A model generated the notes under the pieces. It worked only from the letters and a program-made list of their open reading frames with translations, was not told the DNA's origin and ran no database searches. A stretch of DNA of 64,000 bases from Bradyrhizobium sp. Tv2a-2 (GTDB lineage Bacteria; Pseudomonadota; Alphaproteobacteria; Rhizobiales; Xanthobacteraceae), in assembly GCF_000472425.1 (NCBI RefSeq), contig NZ_AXAI01000011.1:186001-250000 (forward strand). Direction: 5' to 3'. Shown here in pieces: positions 49,126-57,357 of this stretch. The translations under genes were made by a program, and so were the position numbers. The first letter of the stretch is position 1, and each line of letters opens with the position of its first letter.

Positions 49126-51201
49126 ATGATCAATCCATATCGTGTTTTCAGGCGAGGAGAGCCGGCGAGGCGGCGCCGTCACATCGGGGATGGCGGGAGC
49201 CTGGCAGCAGCGGGCCTGTTGATCGCGTGCCTGGCGGCGCAGCCTGCACTTGCCTGGGACTATTGGGGCGGCGATGCCGGCGGAACACGCTTTTCGAGCA
49301 TCGCGCAGATCACGCCCGCGAATGTGAACAATCTGGTGCGCGCCTGGGAGTTTCACACCGGGGATCTCACGACGCGCCCGGAACCGGCCATGGCGCGCAG
49401 CAAGTTCGAGGCGACGCCGCTCCTGGTCGAGGACAGCCTGATCTTCTGCACGCCGTTCAACGAGGTGGTCGCGCTCGATCCCGGCACGGGCTCGCAGAAA
49501 TGGCGATTCGATCCAAAAATTTCGACCGCGCAGCGTCCGGCCAACCGCTTCAACTGCCGCGGTGTCGCCTATTGGGTCGATTCCCAAGCGGCCGACGGCC
49601 TAGCCTGCCGCAGCCGCATTTTCACCGCCACCAACGACGCGCGCATCATCGCGCTCGACGCCAGGGACGGCAGACCTTGCGCAGGTTTTGGCGACAATGG
49701 CGAGGTGAGGATCGACGTCGGCATCAAGCTGCTTTGGCCGGGTGAGTTCCAGTTCACCTCGGCACCGGTGGTGAGCCGCGGCGTGATCGTGGTGGGCTCG
49801 TCGATCGCCGACAATGCGCGCGTCGAGGCGCCGCTCGGTACGGTGCGGGCGTTCGATGCGCGCACCGGAGCGCCGCGCTGGAGCTTTGATCCACTCGAGC
49901 ATCGCGGCATCGATGCGGGGCACGCGAACGTCTGGGCGCCGATCTCGGCGGACGAGGAGCGCGGCCTGGTGTTTCTGCCGACGGGCTCGCCGAGTCCCGA
50001 TTTCTGGGGCGGCAAGCGACCCGGCAATGATGAGCATGCCAATTCGGTGGTGGCGCTCAAGGTCGAGACCGGCGAACTCGCCTGGGCGTTCCAGGCCGTG
50101 CATCACGATGTCTGGGATTACGACATGCCGGCGCAGCCGACGCTTGCGCGGATCGACACCGGCCAGGGCCTGCGCGATGTGGTGATCCAGCCGACCAAGC
50201 AGGGCTTTGTGTTCGTGCTCGACCGCGACAGCGGGCAGCCGGTCTGGCCGGTCGAGGAGCGCGCGGTGCCACAAGGCGGCGCCGAGGCCGAGGTGCTCTC
50301 GCCGACCCAGCCGTTCCCGACTCACGTGCCGGCCCTGACGCCGCAGCACTTCTCGGCCAACGATATACTGGACTTTCCGCCGATCATCGGCAGTCCGTCT
50401 TGTAAGGCAGATCTCGCCAACTTGCGCAACGACGGGCTTTACACCCCGCCCTCGACGCAAGGTACGCTGGAATTTCCGATGACCGGCGGCGGTGTCAATT
50501 GGGGCGGGGTGGCCTTCGATCCCCTCAATCAGATCCTCTATGCCAACACGACCAATGCCGTGCACATCATCAAGCTGATGCCGCGTGCGGACGCCGACGG
50601 CTTCAAGCCGTCCGCGGGCATCGATTTTGGGCGGCAGTTGGGGGCGCCCTTTGCGATGACGCGGGTGGTGGCGATGTCGGGGCTCGGGCTGCTTTGTAAC
50701 AGGCCGCCTTGGGGCACGCTGGTTGCGACCGATCTCAAGGCAGGCAAGATCCTGTGGCGGTCGAGCGTCGGTACCACGGAGGATCGTGCGCCGCTTGGGC
50801 TTGCCTTCCACTGGGGGACACCACTCGTCAATGGCGTCGCGGTCACTGCGGGCGGCCTCGTTTTCACTGGCGCGATGGATGCGTATTTGCGCGCCTTCGA
50901 CGCCAAATCGGGCGAGGAGCTGTGGCAGGGCCGGCTGCCGGTGCCAGGGGTCGCCAATCCCATGACCTATCTCTGGAAGGGCGAGCAATACGTCGCGATC
51001 GCCGCCGGCGGCCATTCCGAAGCCGGGACGTCGATCGGCGACGCGCTGGTGGCCTTTCGTCTGGCACGCGAGGGCGAGTCGCCGTCGCTCTGGTCGCGCA
51101 CCATCGATCGGCCCGGTGGACGCTTCCTGGCCGGCGCGATCACGGCGCTGCTCGCACTTGTGCTGCTTGCGCTCCTGCTGTGGCGCTGGAGGCGGGCCTA
51201 G
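49126..51201 (+). CDS. PQQ-dependent dehydrogenase with C-terminal membrane anchor
   Basis: A 691-residue quinoprotein of the glucose/quinate-type PQQ family. An N-terminal hydrophobic signal (AAAGLLIACLAAQPALAWDY) precedes a beta-propeller with the repeated tryptophan-docking motifs (GGTRFSSIAQITPANVNNLV; GSQKWRFDP; GAPRWSFDPLEHRG). The active-site region is QAVHHDVWDYDMPAQPTL. The C-terminus is PGGRFLAGAITALLALVLLA then LLLWRWRRA, a membrane helix with a basic end. No haem motif is seen, so electrons likely pass to the quinone pool. The start at 49126 (ATG) is preferred over an upstream TTG. Confidence 0.9.
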   Translation: MINPYRVFRRGEPARRRRHIGDGGSLAAAGLLIACLAAQPALAWDYWGGDAGGTRFSSIAQITPANVNNLVRAWEFHTGDLTTRPEPAMARSKFEATPLLVEDSLIFCTPFNEVVALDPGTGSQKWRFDPKISTAQRPANRFNCRGVAYWVDSQAADGLACRSRIFTATNDARIIALDARDGRPCAGFGDNGEVRIDVGIKLLWPGEFQFTSAPVVSRGVIVVGSSIADNARVEAPLGTVRAFDARTGAPRWSFDPLEHRGIDAGHANVWAPISADEERGLVFLPTGSPSPDFWGGKRPGNDEHANSVVALKVETGELAWAFQAVHHDVWDYDMPAQPTLARIDTGQGLRDVVIQPTKQGFVFVLDRDSGQPVWPVEERAVPQGGAEAEVLSPTQPFPTHVPALTPQHFSANDILDFPPIIGSPSCKADLANLRNDGLYTPPSTQGTLEFPMTGGGVNWGGVAFDPLNQILYANTTNAVHIIKLMPRADADGFKPSAGIDFGRQLGAPFAMTRVVAMSGLGLLCNRPPWGTLVATDLKAGKILWRSSVGTTEDRAPLGLAFHWGTPLVNGVAVTAGGLVFTGAMDAYLRAFDAKSGEELWQGRLPVPGVANPMTYLWKGEQYVAIAAGGHSEAGTSIGDALVAFRLAREGESPSLWSRTIDRPGGRFLAGAITALLALVLLALLLWRWRRA

Positions 51202-51452
51202 TCAAACGCGACGCCGATATGGGTGTTGTGGGTCCAGACCGGATGGCAACGCCGCCTTAAATGATCGGTGTCGATGAACAGGGTGAGTTGTGCCGGGAGC
51301 GCGATCGGGCTCGTCACATCCACGCGCGCGCCGCCCGGCGAGATGTTGCGCACGGTGCATTCGACGCTGCCGCCGCCGTTGAACGCCAGCCTGCCGCCCT
51401 TGAAGACGCGGTGTCTGGCATGGATTCGTTTCTCGACAAAATCTTCACTCAT
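51198..51452 (-). CDS. PilZ-domain protein
   Basis: An 84-residue single-domain PilZ protein. The c-di-GMP-binding elements are present: an N-terminal arginine patch (EKRIHARHRVFKGGRLAFNG) and the (D/N)xSxxG motif in VRNISPGGARVDV. Such proteins act as c-di-GMP effectors, often in motility control. Its 3' end overlaps the convergent PQQ dehydrogenase by 4 nt. Confidence 0.9.
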   Translation of the reverse strand: MSEDFVEKRIHARHRVFKGGRLAFNGGGSVECTVRNISPGGARVDVTSPIALPAQLTLFIDTDHLRRRCHPVWTHNTHIGVAFD

Positions 51453-51812
51453 GACTTTCGCTCGCTAGCCTGGCTTTGCTGATCGACTGGCGTGGCCGAT
51501 AGCTTTCCAGTTCCTCAAGCTCACGAGCCTAGTTTGAACGAATTGCAGACGACTAAAGATTGACCGGTCCGGGAGGGGGTATCGATTCAGAATCGATTTA
51601 CCAAGACGGGGAACCCCTTCCCAAATGTGAAGGTGCCCTCTGCTTGTGATTTGGTTCATGACCGGCGCGGTCGCGCCGGCACCAACTGCCGACCCTGTTC
51701 CCCTCACGCGCCCCTTACCAACGCGGCGCCGAGGAAATCCGCGGCAAGTAATCCGCCGGTCCCGGCATTCGGCCCGCCTCGCCGTCAGGGTCGGTGCTGG
51801 CCTTGCTGTTGC
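51453..51812. other. Gene-free interval with a small palindrome
   Basis: This 360-bp interval upstream of the PilZ gene and downstream of the thioesterase holds no gene I can support. A perfect palindrome ATCGATTC-A-GAATCGAT lies at 51581-51597, 129 bp upstream of the PilZ start. It could be an operator. Nothing else is evident. Confidence 0.4.
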
Positions 51813-52274
51813 TCACAGCATCGCAAAGGCGCTCGAGACCATCGCCACCGGCTTGTTGTCGGTGGCGGAGAGCAGCGTGACGCGGCCGAAGCTCATGGTG
51901 CGGCCGAGCCGCACCACGCGGGCATCCGCCAGCACGTCGGCGGAGGCGACCGCGCGCATGAAATGTGTGGTCTGGTCGACGGTCGTCATCGGGCGGTAGC
52001 CGCGGTTGGCGGCAAGGATCGCGATCACCATGGCGGTGTCGGCAAGCGCCATCAGCGCCTGGCCGCAGACCACGCCTCCATGCCGGCACAGCCGCTCGGA
52101 AAAGGCCATGCGCAGCAGCGCGCCGGGCTGCCAGTCGGCGACAGGGGCGGGCGGCTCATGGTCGATCGCCTCGACGGAAAGCCCGAGATCCTGCACCCAG
52201 GGCGCGAACACCTCACCCAACACCCGTCGCGCCTCGTCGATGCCGAACGCGTGTGTCTCCTGTTGTTGCTGCAT
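51813..52274 (-). CDS. PaaI-type hot-dog thioesterase
   Basis: A 153-residue thioesterase with the hot-dog signature HGGVVCGQALMALADTAMVI (catalytic-type Gly/Asp region). TTVDQTTHFMRAVASADVLA and SFGRVTLLSATDNKPVAMVS follow. The start at 52274 has GGGAGGAGC upstream. A longer in-frame extension to 52628 lacks support and overlaps the opposing gene. Likely acts on acyl- or aryl-CoA. Confidence 0.88.
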   Translation of the reverse strand: MQQQQETHAFGIDEARRVLGEVFAPWVQDLGLSVEAIDHEPPAPVADWQPGALLRMAFSERLCRHGGVVCGQALMALADTAMVIAILAANRGYRPMTTVDQTTHFMRAVASADVLADARVVRLGRTMSFGRVTLLSATDNKPVAMVSSAFAML

Positions 52275-52564
52275 GAACGAAGCTCCTCCCAAGCCGCCAG
52301 TTTCATTGCGTGACTTTAAGATTTGGCGCGCCCAAGGGAACCCCGCTTCGGCTTGAAAATGCCGGACTTGGGCGACTATCCTGTGTGGGCGGGATGACCG
52401 CTTGGGGAGTGGGTACGAGGATGGCGCGGCGGTGGATCGTGGTGTTCGGCATGATCGCGCTCGCCGAAGTCCTGCCGGTCGGATCACATCTGAGGGCCGG
52501 CCTGCGGAACGCTTGGCTGCGCCGCCATTGCGGTGGTATACGGCAGCAAAAAGGGGAGCCTTCA

Positions 52565-52906
52565 ATGAAATCTGTTCGCGTCTCCGCCGCTGCGCTTGCG
52601 CTGCTCGCGATCCCGACCACCGGCACATTCCTGGCGCGTCCGGCTCATGCGCAGGGGCAGATGCCCAATATCAACCTCATTCCGGAACTCCAGTCCAAGA
52701 GCCCGGAAGAGAAGGAAGCGGATGAGGCGCGGGACAAGGCCTATAAGGAATCGCTCAGGAAGATCCCCGACGCCAAGGCCTCCAGCGATCCCTGGGGCAC
52801 CGTGCGCGCCGATACGCCCAAGAGCGTGCCAAACAGCGCGACGGCGCCGAGCTCAAAATCGACCGCCGCAACCAAGAAAACCAAAACCGGCAGCAGCGCC
52901 AACTGA
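52565..52906 (+). CDS. Small exported 'DPWG' protein, copy 2
   Basis: A 113-residue protein with signal peptide (VSAAALALLAIPTTGTFLAR, cleavage near AHA). A highly charged helix follows (SPEEKEADEARDKAYKESLR), then KIPDAKASSDPWGTVRADTP, and a Ser/Thr/Lys tail. The motif KIPDAKASSDPWG matches RIPEPKEKYDPWG of the 83-residue protein at 48660. The preceding AAAAGGGGAGCC is a strong ribosome site. Function unknown. Confidence 0.85.
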   Translation: MKSVRVSAAALALLAIPTTGTFLARPAHAQGQMPNINLIPELQSKSPEEKEADEARDKAYKESLRKIPDAKASSDPWGTVRADTPKSVPNSATAPSSKSTAATKKTKTGSSAN

Positions 52907-52978
52907 CGGCGCCGGACTCCAACTCCGCACCCGGCAGGCCTATATTGAGCGGGTGGTATCTGCTCACGGAGTTGCGGC

Positions 52979-53209
52979 ATGGCCTCGTCGCCGCGCGATC
53001 TTGCCAGCCGAATGGCCGGACGGCGAAAGCCGGACGACGGCTATGTGCGCGAGACCTTCACGCTGCCGCGCGAGAAGGCGCGCCTGACCGCGCGCGACTT
53101 CCTCTCCCGATATCCCAAGGCTGGCTATATGACCGCGGTCGAAAGCTGGCGTGAACTGCCGGGCGACGAGATCGAATTCACCATGCGTCGCCTGCGCAGC
53201 GCCGACTGA
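52979..53209 (+). CDS. Small hypothetical protein (76 aa)
   Basis: A 76-residue basic protein. It begins MASSPRDLASRMAGRRKPDD and includes FTLPREKARLTARDFLSRYP and ESWRELPGDEIEFTMRRLRS. Predicted soluble with short helices. No named family recalled, but the composition and reading-frame bias are those of a real gene. Preceded by ACGGAGTTGCGGC. Confidence 0.7.
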   Translation: MASSPRDLASRMAGRRKPDDGYVRETFTLPREKARLTARDFLSRYPKAGYMTAVESWRELPGDEIEFTMRRLRSAD

Positions 53210-53299
53210 TCAGTCGACGAACGGCGCATGATTTTTGCAGCCGTCGCCTGACGCATCGGAAGGGCTTGGCGTTTCAAAGGGGCTCGCGCATCAAATCCG

Positions 53300-53485
53300 C
53301 TACTCGGGATGCTCCTGGTCGCCCAGCAGCCTGCCGGTCCTGCGGTTGATGAAATGCAGCCGCGTGCAAGCCTTGCAGACCACCGTTTCGTAGCTGCATT
53401 GCGCATCGTCCGGTCCGACCTCGTCGGCCAGCCAGTGCTGCACGTTCAATGCCGTCCGGGGGCAGCGAAAAAGGACGTTACCCAT
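53300..53485 (-). CDS. Small zinc-ribbon-like protein (61 aa)
   Basis: A 61-residue protein beginning MGNVLFRCPRTALNVQHWLA and containing CSYETVVCKACTRLHFINRR. Cysteines in FRC, QCS and VCKAC could bind zinc. The Arg-Pro-rich C-terminus is short. In-frame starts upstream (53521) are possible. It is one of several tiny Cys-containing proteins in this stretch, with no assigned function. Confidence 0.75.
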   Translation of the reverse strand: MGNVLFRCPRTALNVQHWLADEVGPDDAQCSYETVVCKACTRLHFINRRTGRLLGDQEHPE

Positions 53486-53618
53486 CGTGCCCTGCTGTCT
53501 GGCAGTTCTTGTGAAGGACATGTTGATCTCGATCAACGCGCCCAAACCAAGCCGCTCCCGATTTCCCGAAATGTGGGGGATTGTTTGGGCTACAAACCGA
53601 TCCGATCGCGCTTCGAGT

Positions 53619-53852
53619 CTAGTCGAGCGTCTCGGCCACGATGCGAATGCGGAACACCGGCTGCTTCTGCTCGTCCAGCATTTCCATGTGCCATTCGGAG
53701 TTTTCGCGAAGCTTGCGAGAAATGCCGCCGGCAATATCGGCGCAGACATTGGTCAATTCTTTCCAGGCCTCGGCACGGTCGGCACATTCGCTGCCGATGT
53801 CGGAGGCGCCGGAGTAGCGGCCGTTGCGGATACGAAAGAAATAAAGGGACAT
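53619..53852 (-). CDS. DUF6894-like small protein (77 aa)
   Basis: The product begins MSLYFFRIRNGRYSGASDIG and includes ECADRAEAWKELTNVCADIA and MEMLDEQKQPVFRIRIVAET. This is the pattern of the DUF6894 family common in Rhizobiales. The start at 53852 is chosen because the MxxYFF opening is conserved in that family. Function unknown. Confidence 0.82.
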   Translation of the reverse strand: MSLYFFRIRNGRYSGASDIGSECADRAEAWKELTNVCADIAGGISRKLRENSEWHMEMLDEQKQPVFRIRIVAETLD

Positions 53853-54019
53853 GACGAGAAACCGTCGCGCAACCACAAGACAAAATATCGCTTACCTGAA
53901 GTATCAATGGTGGCTCAAACAGCGAACGGTGCAAATTCCGGGAGACTACGGCTCCATGCTGCACGAGGTAATCCGATCCCTCTTGCGCGATGCACTGAGC
54001 GCGTTGCTCCCTTGCATTT

Positions 54020-54214
54020 TCATTCGCTCTCGGTGATCCGAACGAGCCCGTCGCCGGTGACGATCGGACCCTGATCCGTGAGCGTCAGACAGCCGAGCGT
54101 CAACAGCTTGTTGAGATGATCGGCGGGAATGTTCGCCTCCGGCCCGCTCACCGCGACCTCGAGCAGGGAGGCGAATTCTTCAGGCGTCAGAAGTTTCGGC
54201 GCATGGACGATCAT
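54020..54214 (-). CDS. Small hypothetical protein (64 aa)
   Basis: A 64-residue acidic ORF (MIVHAPKLLTPEEFASLLEV; NKLLTLGCLTLTDQGPIVTG). It is compatible with a small helix-turn-strand fold ending in a wing-like beta hairpin. No family recognised. The ribosome site is weak. Confidence 0.6.
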   Translation of the reverse strand: MIVHAPKLLTPEEFASLLEVAVSGPEANIPADHLNKLLTLGCLTLTDQGPIVTGDGLVRITESE

Positions 54215-54451
54215 TTACGCAACTCGCGGTTGGGGCAGAAAACTATCGCCAGGTTCTGGATGTGAGTGATTTGCGATGTGGAAGCAGCATGCGCCGCCGA
54301 CGCGGAGAGGTCGAGAGGGAAGCGGGATGTCGTTGCGGAAGGATTACAGAAGCACTGCATGCAAGCTGCGCGATGGTCGTCGCAGCGCGGGTCGGAGCTG
54401 GCAATGCTTACGTCCACCTCGGTGGTCGTCGCCCGAACTGCGATCCCGTTG

Positions 54452-54649
54452 TCAGCCCGCGTAGTCAGTGGGTGCGGCCATTTTCTTCAACTCGCGGTCG
54501 ATGCGTGACTGTACCCGACGCACAGCGAGCAGGTCGATCTTGGTTTCGGTTTTGCCGGTCTTGATCTCGTCACCAATCCTGAACTGCCACTTCCAGACTC
54601 CGGGGACTGTGGTCATGGTGAGGGTATATTCTACGCCCCTGTAGTTCAT
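54452..54649 (-). CDS. Small hypothetical protein (65 aa)
   Basis: Starts at 54649 with GGCGGAGATC upstream. The product begins MNYRGVEYTLTMTTVPGVWK and ends KKMAAPTDYAG. It has a strand-rich first half followed by a basic helix (DLLAVRRVQSRIDRELKKMA). The form is familiar from Bradyrhizobium orphan proteins. Function unknown. Confidence 0.72.
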   Translation of the reverse strand: MNYRGVEYTLTMTTVPGVWKWQFRIGDEIKTGKTETKIDLLAVRRVQSRIDRELKKMAAPTDYAG

Positions 54650-54823
54650 GGCAGATCTCCGCCGCGATTTCGCCAACGCCAACATGGCTCAATAGTCGAG
54701 ATTAACTCCTCCGGACGGCGAATATACCATCATCCCCTTGAAAGTAAGCCGCTTTTGCGGGCAGTGCTGGAACCGCGGGGATCGATGCGAGAAGGGGCGG
54801 TGCGACTGGCGCCGGTTCGCGCT

Positions 54824-55009
54824 TTAGTCGAACAATTTTTCCGGAGCAACGGTAAGTCGATAGATAATGTCCGTCGAGCCGTCGGAGGTTTCGAGCAGAC
54901 GATCGCAGAGCGGGCAACGGAACTCGCCTGCATGACCCTTGCGGGAGCTCAGCTCAATCCGGCGGATGCCGGCCTTGCACTCGGGGCAGATGATGTCGCC
55001 TTTTCGCAT
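54824..55009 (-). CDS. Small zinc-ribbon protein (61 aa)
   Basis: A 61-residue protein with two CxxC knuckles: IICPECKAGIRRIELSSRKG and EFRCPLCDRLLETSDGSTDI. Together these form a classic zinc ribbon. The C-terminus is hydrophobic/acidic (IIYRLTVAPEKLFD). A longer start (55087) is possible. Likely a nucleic-acid- or protein-binding ribbon of unknown role. Confidence 0.72.
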   Translation of the reverse strand: MRKGDIICPECKAGIRRIELSSRKGHAGEFRCPLCDRLLETSDGSTDIIYRLTVAPEKLFD

Positions 55010-55289
55010 GGAGCAATTATGCGTGGCCTCGTTGACCGTTCCACGACAGAGGAGCTCGCTCGCGTCTTGTTGACTGAAGTCCGTCAACGAGCCGGCTGCC
55101 TTCGTTCGCTAACGGAACTTTGTTCTCGGTGGGAGAACTACGGAGCAAAAAGCGCGAAAGAGCAGTGGAAAATCAACCATCTCGCGCAACCCTAGCGGCC
55201 AGTATTGCGTTGGTAGCGCTGCAGGCACGATGCACGAAGAGCTGTAAGGCGCAGCGGCTTCCCGGCTGCATCGGCCTATAGGATGAGAG

Positions 55290-55466
55290 ATGAAGCTGAC
55301 CGATCTGTTTTGGCGTGACAGAAAGCGCGCCGACCGTCCCGACCACATCCCGGCGCCGGCGCGTCGCGGCAATGACGGGGCTGATCGCTCCAGCATGGCC
55401 GAGCTGGTCCGGCTTCTCAGGGAAGCCGACGACGCGCAAAAGAACGGTGGCCACCGGCCCGCGTGA
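55290..55466 (+). CDS. Small hypothetical protein (58 aa)
   Basis: A 58-residue ORF starting at the ATG at 55290, preceded by GGATGAGAG. It begins MKLTDLFWRDRKRADRPDHI and ends with an amphipathic helix (MAELVRLLREADDAQKNGGH). Basic, soluble, no known family. The coding direction differs from its minus-strand neighbours. Confidence 0.5.
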   Translation: MKLTDLFWRDRKRADRPDHIPAPARRGNDGADRSSMAELVRLLREADDAQKNGGHRPA

Positions 55467-55478
55467 TCAGGCTTGGTC

Positions 55479-55787
55479 TCATTTGGGCGCGGCCAGAAAC
55501 GTCTCGTCGGGCTCGCATCGGCTGCAGGCAAAGGTGAGTTTCTTCAGCCTTCGCTTGTGAGGCGCAAGAAGAGCAGGCTGCATCTCGACGCCGCGATGTG
55601 AACAGGGATGGTTGCAGCCCTGGTCCGGGCACAGTTCGGTGTCGGGCGATAAATTTGCATCGGATTCTTCCTCAGCAAAGAAGACACGACGCAGAACGCC
55701 ACTTGGCTCGTCGGAGTTTCCCGCGCGGATTCGAATTGTGATTCGCGCGCGACAAACGCTAGGCGTTTGCGCGGAGATCATGCTCAA
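55479..55787 (-). CDS. Possible zinc-ribbon protein, start uncertain
   Basis: The C-terminal part (CNHPCSHRGVEMQPALLAPH; LKKLTFACSRCEPDETFLAA) has spaced cysteines (CxxxC, CxxC) typical of small zinc-binding rhizobial proteins. The N-terminal part of the open frame runs into a partial palindromic repeat at 55775-55838. The true start is therefore unclear, and the gene may be truncated there. Confidence 0.45.
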   Translation of the reverse strand: MSMISAQTPSVCRARITIRIRAGNSDEPSGVLRRVFFAEEESDANLSPDTELCPDQGCNHPCSHRGVEMQPALLAPHKRRLKKLTFACSRCEPDETFLAAPK

Positions 55788-55838
55788 TCAGAAACCTGAA
55801 GCGCGATGACGGTTCGACCTGATCTCATCGCGCTTCAG
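55775..55838. repeat. Long two-hairpin repeat, half copy C
   Basis: It contains GATCATGCTCAATCAGAAAC and AAGCGCGATGA...TCATCGCGCTT. It lacks the left half of the first hairpin present in copies at 30864 and 34429. It supplies the stop codon of the 64-residue gene at 55835 and the presumed start region of the zinc-ribbon ORF. Confidence 0.82.
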
Positions 55839-56029
55839 GTCGTGTCGTCGTTCTCGACGTCGGGAGGATATGGGCTGGGATCAGGCCGGGACGAAGCGCG
55901 TTCGTCGGCCTGCGACTTCAGCTGGGAGGCCCGCTCAACCAGCGCCGCGGCAAGCCGCGGATTCGAGGTCGAGTTGGCAAATCTGAGCAGCGCCGCGGCT
56001 TGGCGGGTGAGATATAATATTCCGGGCAC
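55835..56029 (-). CDS. Small hypothetical protein (64 aa)
   Basis: Starts at a GTG (56029). The 64-residue product begins MPGILYLTRQAAALLRFANS and continues LAAALVERASQLKSQADERA. A single amphipathic helical hairpin with an acidic Pro-rich tail is predicted. I have seen similar small proteins in Bradyrhizobium without function. The stop codon lies within the repeat. Confidence 0.68.
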   Translation of the reverse strand: MPGILYLTRQAAALLRFANSTSNPRLAAALVERASQLKSQADERASSRPDPSPYPPDVENDDTT

Positions 56030-56160
56030 GATGGAACGGTTCCCCAGAGTCGAGATGTCCGGGTGCGGTGCACCTTGAGAACATCACGCGTGAAGCACGA
56101 TTTCGTTCCAATGCTCCTTGTTCACAAAATGCAAAAGACAGACGGTTCCCGAGGGGTCAC

Positions 56161-56277
56161 TCAGTTTGCGGCGAGGAAGGCAATTGTCAGTGCCATCAGC
56201 CACGCGACAATCACCAGCGAAGCCACGGCGCCTGCCGTGATCTGAGCCTTTTCCTTGAGCGTGGTGGGGTGATCCAT
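56161..56277 (-). CDS. 38-residue single-pass membrane protein
   Basis: The ORF begins at the ATG at 56277: a polar N-terminus (MDHPTTLKEKAQITAGAVAS) followed by one membrane helix (LVIVAWLMALTIAFLAAN). Its length is far below usual gene callers' cut-offs. The helix plus lysine-rich cytoplasmic start is protein-like. The ribosome site is weak, so moderate confidence. Confidence 0.5.
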   Translation of the reverse strand: MDHPTTLKEKAQITAGAVASLVIVAWLMALTIAFLAAN

Positions 56278-56965
56278 GTCAGATGATGCCGGCCGGCCGG
56301 GCCTCGACCGTCGCCCGGAGCCTAGCAGGGCTCAGAGCCGCACAGCATCAAAACCCGGGGAGGAGGGCGAGCGCGGCAGGCGGGGTCGCCAAGGATTAAG
56401 CCGGCCCGGCACACCTTTTGCCGGGTATGAAGGTGCGCCGGAGCCGGCCTTGCTGCACCAGTGCTTCCGTGATGCGAGCACCAGTCTAGAAAGCAAGAGC
56501 CGTGCCTGTTTGGCTGAGTGGGGCAGCAACGCCTCGGACCGGTCCTTGCCGGAGGTCCCATCCGAAACCAAGGCACGGGCCGATAAATTGAGGTCAGGCG
56601 TCGCTGGGCCTCACGCGCAGTGGGACAGCGATGAGGCGACGAATGTCGCCGCGGGTCATGTCGACGAGCGCGTGCAGCGCGCCGGCGGCTTCGAGCGCCT
56701 GATTAAGAACAACGCCGCCGAGCGGAATATAATCGCTTGGCGACGTTGGGTATCCACTGGGCCTCAAATCCCCAGCCATCTCCTTGCATACAATGCAGCA
56801 CAAAAAGCTCAAGTCCTGGACATATCGGTTTTTCGGCAGGAGATGTCAGCAACCGGCCGATGGTTAATGCGGCCTTACTTCCGCTTTTGGGTCACCGTGC
56901 GAATCGGGCCGGGGAGCAGGGTACTCGGCGTGCGTCGCGCGCTTCGTGGCGCCGCACATAATTCG
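56278..56965. other. Gene-poor interval
   Basis: About 690 bp in which I find no supported gene. A plus-strand frame stays open from 56276 to 57310, but its first 230 codons are Arg/Ser/Gly-rich without recognisable structure. Several antisense frames are equally open, as expected at this GC content. Confidence 0.4.
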
Positions 56966-57310
56966 ATGACGGCACGTCAAGAGGTGGAAGCGGCGGCCCG
57001 CATCCTTAGTGAAGCAGGGCTGCGTCATCGCTGGTGGGGTTCTCATTATCAGAAGTCCTGCGACGAGCACGCTGCGACCGATCCCGTCGGCAAAGAAGAA
57101 TTTGATACGATCGTTGAATCCATGTTGATCGCAGCCAGCGCGCGTCATTTCCGGTGCCGTCCCAATTCAGACACCCGCGCGCATAATTTCGGACAAACAT
57201 ATCCGGGACATTGTCTGCGCTCGGCGATGCCATGGGGAAACGAGGCTCGCCGACTCGGGGTGGTAGTATGGACAAGATCGAGCGATCATTCGTCGCTGCG
57301 GCGGCGGTGA
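56966..57310 (+). CDS. Possible decayed small conserved protein
   Basis: From the ATG at 56966 the frame reads MTARQEVEAAARILSEAGLR, HRWWGSHYQKSCDEHAATDP and VGKEEFDTIVESMLIAASAR. This looks like a helical rhizobial protein of about 60 residues. The next 55 codons look random, as if a frameshift had removed the natural stop. A real gene or a pseudogene, not separable here. Confidence 0.35.
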   Translation: MTARQEVEAAARILSEAGLRHRWWGSHYQKSCDEHAATDPVGKEEFDTIVESMLIAASARHFRCRPNSDTRAHNFGQTYPGHCLRSAMPWGNEARRLGVVVWTRSSDHSSLRRR

Positions 57311-57357
57311 GCTTTGCTGTGCTGGTTATTGGTAGCGTACTTCTGGTGGTGATGTAG
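57268..57357 (+). CDS. 29-residue membrane microprotein (candidate)
   Basis: ATG at 57268, TAG at 57355-57357. The product is MDKIERSFVAAAAVSFAVLV then IGSVLLVVM: a basic/acidic start and one long hydrophobic helix. Upstream CGGGGTGG could be a ribosome site. It overlaps the 3' part of the decayed frame in another phase. Confidence 0.38.
   Translation: MDKIERSFVAAAAVSFAVLVIGSVLLVVM

Noticed and set aside
49600..51015. Minus-strand open frame of 471 codons antisense to the PQQ dehydrogenase
   Set aside because: High-GC shadow frame, with His/Arg/Asp-rich composition and no domain. The plus-strand gene is unmistakable.
54211..54417. 68-codon minus-strand frame between small genes
   Set aside because: Cys/Ser-rich random composition, overlaps the start of a better small gene, no ribosome site.
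55109..55531. 140-codon minus-strand frame
   Set aside because: Arg/Ser-rich, antisense to the 58-residue ORF, no support.
56276..57310. Full 344-codon plus-strand frame as one gene
   Set aside because: Only the last third looks protein-like. The first 230 codons are Arg/Ser-rich without structure and overlap a plausible small minus-strand gene.
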